Below are positions 1-5,593 of a stretch of DNA of 8,843 nt, in pieces. The stretch is from contig JAHFRR010000053.1 in NCBI GenBank assembly GCA_023266165.1, positions 1 through 8,843 of the forward strand, read 5' to 3'. The position numbers and the translations under genes are program-made. Each line of letters begins with the position of its first letter. Position 1 is the stretch's first letter. Below the pieces are notes generated by a model that saw only the letters and a list, made by a program, of their open reading frames with translations, was not told the origin of the DNA and did not search any database. Source of the DNA: Thiotrichales bacterium (GTDB taxonomy: Bacteria; Pseudomonadota; Gammaproteobacteria; Francisellales; CACEW01).

Positions 1-235
1 GGCATGCGAACGGATTGCTATCGCAGCGGCAGCGGCACATCAACAGGGTTTGATCGTCAATGCAGGGCATGGTTTGCATTACCATAACTCACGAGGCATT
101 GCTGAGATCCCTGTGATCCATGAGTTGAACATCGGACACAGTATTGTTGCACGTGCGGTGATGACAGGCTTGAAAGAGGCGGTGCGTGAGATGAAGCATC
201 TGATGATGCAGGCGCGTGGGTCTCTTAAAGCTTAA
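1..235 (+). CDS. pdxJ: Pyridoxine 5'-phosphate synthase, C-terminal end (partial)
   Basis: This is the last 77 codons of PdxJ, cut off by the left edge of the window; the frame begins at base 2. PdxJ is a cytosolic TIM-barrel enzyme that condenses 3-amino-1-hydroxyacetone phosphate with 1-deoxy-D-xylulose 5-phosphate to make pyridoxine 5'-phosphate, in the DXP-dependent vitamin B6 pathway. The identification rests on the conserved C-terminal blocks VNAGHGLHYHN, IPVIHELNIGHSIVARAV and GLKEAVREMK, which match the family's phosphate-binding end and terminal helix. The stop TAA at 233-235 is followed by no separate terminator, because the convergent methyltransferase gene overlaps it by 11 bp. 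In E. coli pdxJ lies in the rnc-era-recO-pdxJ-acpS cluster; no acpS follows here. The upstream part cannot be judged. Confidence 0.93.
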   Translation, partial: ACERIAIAAAAAHQQGLIVNAGHGLHYHNSRGIAEIPVIHELNIGHSIVARAVMTGLKEAVREMKHLMMQARGSLKA

Positions 236-851
236 ACAGGGCCAACGCTTTGCCATAGACGTCTTCTTCCAAGATTTCCAAGGGCATAGGCCAGGAGAAG
301 GGCGGATAGGTGAGGTTAACAGGCCTGAAGATTCCAAGCACGGTGACATCATTGGCGCTGAGACTGGAATAAAGATTATGGGTGATCAGCAAGTGGGTTT
401 GCCCTGTCTTGGTTTGGGAGCGCCGAATATTTTCCAAAAGCTGAGTAATCAAATCATTGGGAAGATAATGGGTGACATCCCGACACAAAATCAAATCCGC
501 AGGAGGGAGAGGCTCAGTCAGAATGTCTTTGCAGTCAAAATGCATGTGAGGGCGATCCTGATATTTTTTTTGCGTTTGTAGAATAAGATCAGGCACGCAG
601 TCAAAACCTGTGTATTCGATGGGATATGCCCGGGAAGGCCCCATCTTTTCAAGATCCATCTCCCAAAAGAGATTGGCATCACCACAACCCAGATCTAAGA
701 TACTACGTGGCCTGAGCTTTTGAATCAGGCTTTTCAAGCGCGAGCGCAATAGCACCGTGTGCTCTAAGGTGCTGTTCGGCCCTGAGCTGCTGTGATCAGT
801 CGCCCAGAATCGTTGATGATAATAGTCAATAAAGCATTGGGTGTGGGACAT
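225..851 (-). CDS. Class I SAM-dependent methyltransferase, substrate unknown
   Basis: The 208-residue product has the Rossmann-type methyltransferase fold signature. SAM-binding motif I is ILDLGCGDA at residues 51-59, the acidic residue that usually holds the SAM ribose is D84 in the GFD turn after strand 2, FDCKDIL follows at 105-111, and the strand-4 segment ADLILCRDVTHYLP lies at 118-131. A downstream RPVNL..PPF..P.P block (about 176-190) is a pattern I associate with uncharacterised bacterial methyltransferases. No signal peptide or membrane segment is visible, so the protein is probably cytosolic. The substrate cannot be inferred. The gene is convergent with pdxJ and shares its last 11 bp with it. 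The ATG at 849-851 lacks a clear Shine-Dalgarno sequence, as the bases just before it are AT-rich. The family call is secure; the role is open. Confidence 0.85.
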   Translation of the reverse strand: MSHTQCFIDYYHQRFWATDHSSSGPNSTLEHTVLLRSRLKSLIQKLRPRSILDLGCGDANLFWEMDLEKMGPSRAYPIEYTGFDCVPDLILQTQKKYQDRPHMHFDCKDILTEPLPPADLILCRDVTHYLPNDLITQLLENIRRSQTKTGQTHLLITHNLYSSLSANDVTVLGIFRPVNLTYPPFSWPMPLEILEEDVYGKALALFKL

Positions 852-882
852 GAAAAATTTCTATTCAGTACTCTTAAGTTGC

Positions 883-911
883 TTGAGGAATGACAGGATA
901 GGCTTTATGAT
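883..911 (+). promoter_or_regulatory. Sigma70-type promoter for the nuclease-miaA-hfq series
   Basis: A -35 hexamer TTGAGG (883-888) is separated by 17 bp from a -10 hexamer TATGAT (906-911), which matches 5 of 6 consensus positions. Transcription would begin near 918 and leave a leader of about 60 nt before the nuclease start. It lies in the only intergenic gap upstream of the + strand series and is the best promoter match in that gap. Prediction from hexamers and spacing only. Confidence 0.55.
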
Positions 912-935
912 AGCAGAAAATGACACACCAGTCTT
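907..935 (-). promoter_or_regulatory. Possible promoter for the methyltransferase, overlapping the opposing -10
   Basis: Read on the minus strand, TATCAT (complement of 907-912) matches 5 of 6 bases of a -10 element, with a weak AAGACT (complement of 930-935) 17 bp upstream. It would drive the methyltransferase with a leader of about 50 nt. The -10 shares five base pairs with the rightward -10, so the two promoters could exclude each other. The -35 is poor and the call is tentative. Confidence 0.25.
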
Positions 936-954
936 GATTTTTAAAACAGTGTCA
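921..954. repeat. Inverted repeat TGACAC/GTGTCA in the leader
   Basis: TGACAC (921-926) and GTGTCA (949-954) are perfect inverted copies separated by 22 bp that include a TTTTTAAAA core. The dyad lies between the predicted start of transcription and the ribosome-binding site of the nuclease gene. It could be an operator half-site pair or the base of a leader hairpin that would expose or hide the GAGGTGA ribosome-binding site 10 nt further on. The arms are short, so chance is a real possibility. Confidence 0.3.
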
Positions 955-977
955 AAATATGAAAGAGGTGAATGCCC

Positions 978-2072
978 GTGAACGAGATAGCTGATCCTGT
1001 TGATACTTATTCCGATATCTGTTTAGGTATTATCAGTCTTGTAGAAGAAGCAAGGCATGCTGCCATTCGCAGCGTCAATGCATTGATGACAGCTACTTAT
1101 TGGGAAGTTGGTCGGCGTATTGTTGAGTTTGAGCAGGCGGGTTCTGAGCGAGCAGCTTATGGAGAAGCGTTGATTGAGCGAGTCAGTCATGAGTTATCTC
1201 AACGTTTTGGACGAGGGTTTAGCCGTCAAAATCTTCAGCAGATGCGCTTATTCTATTTGGCATGGCCAGCTTCAGAGAATTGCCAGACACTGTCTGGCGA
1301 ATTGATAAAACCGTTGCCATTGACAGAGCTTTCCCAGCGTTTTATGCTTCCATGGTCTGCTTACGTCAGACTGCTTGCTGTGAAAAACGAATCTGCACGC
1401 CAATTTTATGAGGCTGAAACCCTACGCTGTGGGTGGTCTGTGCGCCAGCTCGATAGGCAAATCAACAGTCAGTTTTATGAGCGTGCGGCGTTGTCCAAAA
1501 ATAAAGTTGCGATGTTAGAGAAAGGTGCCATTGTCCAGCCAGGAGATGTCATGAAGCCTGAGGAGATGATCAGAGATCCTCTGGTGTTAGAATTTTTAAA
1601 TCTCAAAGATGAGTATTCTGAGTCTGATCTTGAAGAAGCCTTGATTCATCACTTATCTGATTTTCTGATGGAATTGGGAGATGATTTTGCATTTATGGGG
1701 CGTCAACGTAGGTTAAGGCTTGATGATACTTGGTTTCGCGTAGATTTATTATTTTTCCATAGACGATTGAAGTGTATTATAATTGTTGACTTGAAAATTG
1801 GGAAATTCAGCCATGCAGATGCGGGGCAAATGCATCTCTACCTCAATTATGCCAAAGAGCATTGGATGAAACCTGGAGAGAATCCTCCAGTCGGTTTAAT
1901 CTTGTGTGCAAGCAAGGGTGGGGGAGAAGCTCATTACGCTTTAGAGGGGCTTTCTAATAAAGTTTTAGCTGCGGAGTATCACACGGTGTTGCCTAATGAA
2001 AATCAGCTCGTCGAGGCTTTAAAGAAAACGCAAGAAAGCCTTAAGTCGAAAAAAATAGCGACACAAAAGTGA
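978..2072 (+). CDS. YhcG/DUF1016-family PD-(D/E)XK nuclease domain protein
   Basis: The protein joins an N-terminal DUF1016_N helical region (about residues 15-165, including YWEVGRRIVEFEQ and RFGRGFSRQNLQQMR) to a C-terminal PD-(D/E)XK nuclease-like domain (about 195-345). Counting from the ATG at 972, the likely active-site residues are D258 in FRVDLLFFHR and D273/K275 in VDLKIGKF, followed by the family block HADAGQMHLYLNYAKEHW. The domain appears intact. The family is predicted to cut or bind nucleic acid; its physiological role is unsettled, and members often occur near restriction or mobile genes, none of which is visible here. GTG at 978 is preferred because GAGG (965-968) lies 9 nt before it; the in-frame ATG at 972 is only 3 nt from GAGG. 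Several stretches are AT-rich relative to neighbours, suggesting acquisition. The stop overlaps the miaA start by 4 bp. Confidence 0.88.
   Translation: MNEIADPVDTYSDICLGIISLVEEARHAAIRSVNALMTATYWEVGRRIVEFEQAGSERAAYGEALIERVSHELSQRFGRGFSRQNLQQMRLFYLAWPASENCQTLSGELIKPLPLTELSQRFMLPWSAYVRLLAVKNESARQFYEAETLRCGWSVRQLDRQINSQFYERAALSKNKVAMLEKGAIVQPGDVMKPEEMIRDPLVLEFLNLKDEYSESDLEEALIHHLSDFLMELGDDFAFMGRQRRLRLDDTWFRVDLLFFHRRLKCIIIVDLKIGKFSHADAGQMHLYLNYAKEHWMKPGENPPVGLILCASKGGGEAHYALEGLSNKVLAAEYHTVLPNENQLVEALKKTQESLKSKKIATQK
1278..1303. repeat. Near-perfect palindrome inside the nuclease gene
   Basis: GCCAGACA (1282-1289) and TGTCTGGC (1291-1298) are exact inverted copies around the single base C1290. The flanks continue the symmetry as AATT on both sides (1278-1281 and 1300-1303), with one unpaired G at 1299. 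It encodes part of the linker around residues 103-111, between the family's FYLAWP segment and the FMLPWS segment, a stretch that looks poorly conserved. A protein-binding dyad or a small palindromic insertion are both possible. Confidence 0.6.
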
Positions 2073-3061
2073 CTTCATTAAGCAACCCCATGCGTCATCC
2101 GGTTCTGTGCATTGTAGGCCCTACTGCCAGTGGTAAGACCGATCTGGCACTCAGGCTTGCAGATCGCCTGCCTGTATCGCTCATCAGCCTAGATTCTACG
2201 ATGATCTATCGTGCGATGGATATCGGGACGGCAAAGCCTGATGCCCAGACGTTAAAAAAATACCCGCATGCGCTGGTGGATATCAGAAACCCAGATGAGT
2301 CTTACTCTGTAGGGGAGTTTGTCAGGGAGGTGCGGGCTGAGATTGAGCATGCACATGCTTTGGGAAAGCTTCCTCTCTTGGTGGGTGGCAGCCTGATGTA
2401 TTATAACGCTTTGTCACATGGGTTGTCTGAGCTGCCTGAGGGAGAGGCGAGCATTCGACAAAAGATTTTAAACGAGGGAGAATTACTCGGTTGGCCTGTT
2501 CTGCATGAACGCTTGAAAGCCATAGATCCTAAAGCTTATGCTCGAATCAAGCCTCACGATAAGCAACGCATTGTAAGAGCCCTGGAAGTGTTTTTGCAGA
2601 CGGGAAAATCGCTTTCCTCTTTTTGGGAGGCCCCCCGCACACCTGTATTTGCAGCATATCAGATGCTCTCGATCGCTTTAATCCCTCCCGCGCGCGCGAT
2701 GCTCCATCAAAAAATTGCCTTGCGAGCCCGAATCTTGCTGGATGCTGGATTGCTCGAAGAAGTCAAAAAGATTATCACGCAATGGCCTCGGGCAGAGAGC
2801 ATGCCTTCGATGCGTGCGGTGGGGTATCGTCAGAGTCTAGATTTTTTGAAAGGAAAGCTTGATTCTCAAGAGGCACTGCTGGAGTCTATTATCATCGCAA
2901 CCCGTCAGCTGGCCAAGCACCAGCTGACGTGGCTTCGCAAGTTTCAGGGGGTGCAGGAGATGGATTGCACGCAGCCGAATCTTGACAAGACTGTGATGGA
3001 TTTTATTTTGGCCCGCAATCTGTTAAACTCAGGAGCGAGTCAGAAAGGGCACGTAACATAG
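2069..3061 (+). CDS. miaA: tRNA dimethylallyltransferase
   Basis: MiaA transfers a dimethylallyl group from DMAPP to N6 of A37 in tRNAs that read UNN codons, the first step to ms2i6A, in the cytosol. From the GTG start, the P-loop GPTASGKT is at residues 17-24. The LDSTMIYRAMDIGTAKP block (41-57) carries the conserved catalytic aspartate D42. HALVDIRNPDESYSVGEF (67-84), VGGSLMYYNALSHGLSELP (105-123), KPHDKQRIVRALEV (161-174), MRAVGYRQ (248-255) and the terminal RQLAKHQLTWLRKF (279-292) follow. The usual GGT of the VGG block is GGS here, a mild change. At 330 residues it is near the usual length. The GTG overlaps the nuclease stop (GTGA), implying translational coupling; an ATG at 2090 is an alternative start. 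Neither has a strong Shine-Dalgarno sequence. Confidence 0.96.
   Translation: MTSLSNPMRHPVLCIVGPTASGKTDLALRLADRLPVSLISLDSTMIYRAMDIGTAKPDAQTLKKYPHALVDIRNPDESYSVGEFVREVRAEIEHAHALGKLPLLVGGSLMYYNALSHGLSELPEGEASIRQKILNEGELLGWPVLHERLKAIDPKAYARIKPHDKQRIVRALEVFLQTGKSLSSFWEAPRTPVFAAYQMLSIALIPPARAMLHQKIALRARILLDAGLLEEVKKIITQWPRAESMPSMRAVGYRQSLDFLKGKLDSQEALLESIIIATRQLAKHQLTWLRKFQGVQEMDCTQPNLDKTVMDFILARNLLNSGASQKGHVT
2903..2929. repeat. 10-bp inverted repeat within miaA
   Basis: CGTCAGCTGG (2903-2912) and CCAGCTGACG (2920-2929) are exact inverted copies with a 7-nt loop. The sequence encodes the conserved RQLAKHQLTW segment. Much of the symmetry comes from two CAG CTG codon pairs, which are self-complementary, so the hairpin may be a by-product of protein conservation. 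It lies about 145 nt before hfq and would form in the joint transcript. Confidence 0.5.
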
Positions 3062-3074
3062 AAGCGAGGCGATG

Positions 3075-3299
3075 ATGTCAAAGGCTCCCCCCCTGCAAGA
3101 GCAGTTCCTGAATACGTTGCGAAAAGAAAAAATTCTCGTGTCTATTTTTTTGCTGAGCGGTATCAAGTTGCAAGGTGAAATTGAAGCGTTTGACCCTTTT
3201 GTTCTGGTACTTGCCGCGCATGGCACGCACCAGTTGATTTACAAGCATGCCATTTCGACGATTGTACCCAGTCGATCGGTGACGATGGCAGCAGAATAG
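3075..3299 (+). CDS. hfq: RNA chaperone Hfq (short form)
   Basis: Hfq forms a ring-shaped hexamer that pairs small RNAs with mRNAs and influences RNA stability. The 74-residue product contains the Sm1 region (about 8-46, LVSIFLLSGIKLQGEIEAFD) and the Sm2 motif YKHAISTIVPSR (56-67), then ends almost at once, without the long disordered tail of E. coli Hfq. Start choice: two ATGs are adjacent (3072 and 3075). The second has GAGG at 3066-3069 with 5-nt spacing, and from it residues Q8, F11, N13, R16, K31, F39 and D40 fall at exactly the E. coli positions. Rim residues read R16/K17/K19. Oddities are P at position 41 (Gln in E. coli), F25 for Tyr, and AAHGTH in the loop where E. coli has KNTVS, one residue longer. 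It follows miaA by 13 bp, the classic arrangement. Confidence 0.96.
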   Translation: MSKAPPLQEQFLNTLRKEKILVSIFLLSGIKLQGEIEAFDPFVLVLAAHGTHQLIYKHAISTIVPSRSVTMAAE

Positions 3300-3314
3300 G
3301 TACTCATTTTTAAT
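3285..3314 (+). promoter_or_regulatory. Weak candidate promoter before hflK
   Basis: TTTAAT (3309-3314) matches 5 of 6 positions of a -10 hexamer and ATGGCA (3285-3290, inside the end of hfq) matches 4 of 6 of a -35, at 18-bp spacing. The 41-bp hfq-hflK gap is AT-rich and contains no convincing terminator hairpin, so read-through from hfq is equally likely. Confidence 0.2.
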
Positions 3315-3340
3315 TTTCAGTTAGTTAAGGAAATAGATAG

Positions 3341-4636
3341 ATGGCCTGGAAGAATGATCAAGAACCCTCAAAGCCTACTCAACCTGGCAAACCCAGATCA
3401 GATGGGCCGCCGGATTTAGAAGCGCTTTTGAAGAAGCTGTTTCGCTTTGGAGGCAAACGCCCCACCTTGAAAAGCATCACTCCTGCCTCTGACGCCCCCA
3501 AAAAGAACCCATTGACCGGGTTTTCTTGGGGATGGGTCTATGCAGGCGTTGCTGTTGCCGTAGGTGTGTGGGGATTATCAGGGATTTATGTCGTGCAGCC
3601 CGCACAAGAGGGTGCGCTTCTGACTTTTGGGCGCTATGTCAAGACTGTGGGCCCTGGCATGCACTGGTATCCCCGATTGATTGATCGCGTGGTGGTTCAA
3701 AACGTGGATCAACAGCAGGCGATTTCTTTGTCTGCTTCGATGCTGACGCGGGGTGAGAACATCGTCCAGGTTGAATTCAGCGTGCAGTATAAAATTGGGA
3801 ATCTCCAGGATTATCTGTTTAACGTTGAAAACCCTAATTACAGCCTCAAAGAGATTTTGGAAAGTGCTGTCAGACAAACCATGGGAACCTCCAATTTGGA
3901 AGATATCCTCACGACTGGACGTGCGGCGGCCACAGCAAAAGTGGAAGAAACCATGCAACAGCTGGTTTCTAAATATCAATTAGGCCTTCAGATTGTCGAT
4001 GTGAAAATGTTGGCAGCAGCCCCTCCCACTGAAGTCAAGGCTGCATTTGATGATGTGATCAAGGCTCGGGAAGACAATCAGCGCTTCCAAAACGAAGCAG
4101 AAACCTATGCCAATAGCATTGTGCCTATCGCTCAGGGTAAGGCGGCACGTGTGTTGCAACAAGCGCGCGCCTATCAGCAGCAGCAAATTTATGTGGCGCA
4201 AGGCGCGGTTGCGAAATTTGATGCGCTGTTGCCCATTTATGAAAGCCAGAAGCAGATCACGCAAACTCGCTTGTACTTTGATACTATGACGGCGGTGTTG
4301 AGCCATACCCGAGTCGCTGTAATCGACAGTGGTAATAAAGGAGGAAGCATGTTCTATGTGCCCTTGAATAACATCATGAGCAATACAGCAGCAGGCACAT
4401 CAGGGGCAACAAGGCAAGCTGTGCAGGCGACAGACCCTGAAGAGGCCTCAGGGGCCTCTTCAGGTGCGTGGGTTCAGCAAGCGGTGAATGCGGTGGATGC
4501 CAAAGAACGTGGGTTATTGAGTAACGAGTCACAGACGTTCCAAAAATCCGTTGTAGGCAGCGCATCGATCACAGGAAGCCCTTCCAGTCCATCAGGGCAA
4601 TCCAGCAATCCCTTTGGATCCAGCAGTAGTTGGTAA
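3341..4636 (+). CDS. hflK: FtsH protease modulator HflK (SPFH family)
   Basis: HflK pairs with HflC in a large membrane assembly enclosing FtsH hexamers and restricting their access to membrane-protein substrates. In the 431-residue product, a charged, proline-rich cytoplasmic N-terminus contains the family signature DGPPDLEALLKKL (21-33). One transmembrane helix spans about 62-84, followed by IYVVQPAQEGALLTFG and an SPFH/band-7 domain facing the periplasm (about 85-245, with EVKAAFDDVIKARED at 231-245). A long helical segment (about 246-325) and the SMFYVPLNNIM block (336-346) come next. The last 85 residues are rich in Ser, Gly, Ala and Gln and look disordered. A good Shine-Dalgarno TAAGGA (3326-3331) precedes the ATG by 9 nt. 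The tail contains a perfect 12-bp palindrome. hflX, which lies between hfq and hflK in E. coli, is missing. Confidence 0.96.
   Translation: MAWKNDQEPSKPTQPGKPRSDGPPDLEALLKKLFRFGGKRPTLKSITPASDAPKKNPLTGFSWGWVYAGVAVAVGVWGLSGIYVVQPAQEGALLTFGRYVKTVGPGMHWYPRLIDRVVVQNVDQQQAISLSASMLTRGENIVQVEFSVQYKIGNLQDYLFNVENPNYSLKEILESAVRQTMGTSNLEDILTTGRAAATAKVEETMQQLVSKYQLGLQIVDVKMLAAAPPTEVKAAFDDVIKAREDNQRFQNEAETYANSIVPIAQGKAARVLQQARAYQQQQIYVAQGAVAKFDALLPIYESQKQITQTRLYFDTMTAVLSHTRVAVIDSGNKGGSMFYVPLNNIMSNTAAGTSGATRQAVQATDPEEASGASSGAWVQQAVNAVDAKERGLLSNESQTFQKSVVGSASITGSPSSPSGQSSNPFGSSSSW
4436..4464. repeat. Perfect 12-bp inverted repeat in the hflK tail
   Basis: CCTGAAGAGGCC (4436-4447) and GGCCTCTTCAGG (4453-4464) are exact inverted copies separated by the 5-nt loop TCAGG. 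In mRNA this would be a very stable GC-rich hairpin. No T-run follows, so it is not a standard terminator. It encodes residues 366-375 (PEEASGASSG) of the low-complexity C-terminal tail, in frame. Possible roles are a block to 3' exonuclease decay, a pause site, or a small palindromic insertion tolerated in a disordered region. Confidence 0.75.
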
Positions 4637-4692
4637 GCCTGTGGGGGTCATGGTGAAGTTATCTTTTAAAAAATTCGAGAGTGAGGTTTGAA

Positions 4693-5589
4693 ATGAAAGT
4701 GGGGATTTGGGCAGTGATTTTGCTGGGTTTGATAGGCTTTTTCAGCGCTGTCTATACTGTTCAGCAAACGCAAGAGGCGATTGTGTTGAGGCTAGGAAAA
4801 ATTGAAATGCTGCAAAATGGTGAGCCTAAAATTGAAGGCCCAGGTTTGCATTTCAAAATCCCCCTGATTGAGCAAGTCAAGCGCTTTGATTTGCGTCTCA
4901 AGACCTTAGATATCAATTCTTCCCGTATTATGACGGCTGAGCAAAAAGAAGTGCTGGTCGATGCTTTTGTGAAATGGAAGATCAAAAACCTCGTGACCTA
5001 CTATACTTCAACAGGTGGCAGTGCCCAGTTGGCTGAACAGTTGCTCTCACAAAAAGTGAATGATGGCTTGCGCAATGAATTCGGCCAACAAACCATTTCA
5101 CAGCTGTTATCCAATGACCGCGTGATTGGAATGCAGGTGATTTTGAAGAATGTCCAAATCGCTGCGCAATCCTTGGGGATCTCCGTTGTGGATGTGCGTA
5201 TCAAGCGTTTAGATCTGCCTACAGAGGTCGAACAAAAGATTTATGCCCGTATGCGCTCTGCTCGTGAGAAGATCGCTGCGCAATTGCGTGCGGATGGGCA
5301 ACAGCAGGCAGAGATTATCCAGGCGAAGGCAGATGCGGAAGTTGTTTTGATTCTTTCGCAAGCGGAGAGTCAGGCTTCTAAAATTCGGGCGAGCGGGGCT
5401 GAGAAAGCTGGAGAGATCTATAACCAAGCCTATGCTCAAGATCCTCAGTTCTATACTTTTTTAAAGAGCTTGGAGTCTTATCAAACCGTTTTTGCTTCTC
5501 ATCAAAACAGCCAGGATGTCTTAGTGCTCAGGCCGCAAGGGCAGTTTTTTCAGAATTTTCTCGCGCCGCATTTAAGCCCACAGGCGTAA
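4693..5589 (+). CDS. hflC: FtsH protease modulator HflC (SPFH family)
   Basis: HflC is the partner of HflK in the membrane complex that controls FtsH. The 298-residue product has a short N-terminus, one transmembrane helix (about residues 4-22) and YTVQQTQEAIVLRLGK leading into the SPFH domain. The typical GPGLHFKIPLIEQVKRFD and ISVVDVRIKRLDLPTEVEQKIYARM segments are present (the latter cited here only as a landmark; its core is VVDVRIKRLDLP). A helical region rich in Ala, Gln and Glu follows, then DPQFYTFLKSLESYQ and DVLVLRPQGQFF near the end. Start choice: an in-frame GTG at 4681 is possible, but GTGAGG (4681-4686) makes a good ribosome-binding site 6 nt before the ATG at 4693, so the ATG is preferred. 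It lies 56 bp after hflK and is followed after 4 bp by recX. Confidence 0.96.
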   Translation: MKVGIWAVILLGLIGFFSAVYTVQQTQEAIVLRLGKIEMLQNGEPKIEGPGLHFKIPLIEQVKRFDLRLKTLDINSSRIMTAEQKEVLVDAFVKWKIKNLVTYYTSTGGSAQLAEQLLSQKVNDGLRNEFGQQTISQLLSNDRVIGMQVILKNVQIAAQSLGISVVDVRIKRLDLPTEVEQKIYARMRSAREKIAAQLRADGQQQAEIIQAKADAEVVLILSQAESQASKIRASGAEKAGEIYNQAYAQDPQFYTFLKSLESYQTVFASHQNSQDVLVLRPQGQFFQNFLAPHLSPQA

Positions 5590-5593
5590 GGCA

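Noticed and set aside
1873..1890. CTGGAG-AGAATC-CTCCAG inverted repeat in the nuclease gene
   Set aside because: Six-base arms in coding sequence are expected by chance in a window of this size.
972..2072. The nuclease as part of a restriction-modification or toxin-antitoxin pair with the nearby methyltransferase
   Set aside because: The methyltransferase is on the opposite strand, lacks recognisable DNA methyltransferase motifs such as NPPY or DPPY, and no specificity or antitoxin gene is present.
2689..2698. Run of five CG dinucleotides in miaA
   Set aside because: Too short to suggest a special structure and explained by Pro-Ala-Arg-Ala codons.
2903..2929. 10-bp inverted repeat in miaA as a regulatory hairpin for hfq
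   Set aside because: It is real as sequence and listed as a repeat, but it follows largely from two CAG CTG codon pairs encoding the conserved RQLAKHQLTW motif, so function is not needed to explain it.
3578..3979. Open frame of 133 codons on the minus strand inside hflK
   Set aside because: It is antisense to a well-supported SPFH domain, has no recognisable motifs and fits a shadow of the real frame.
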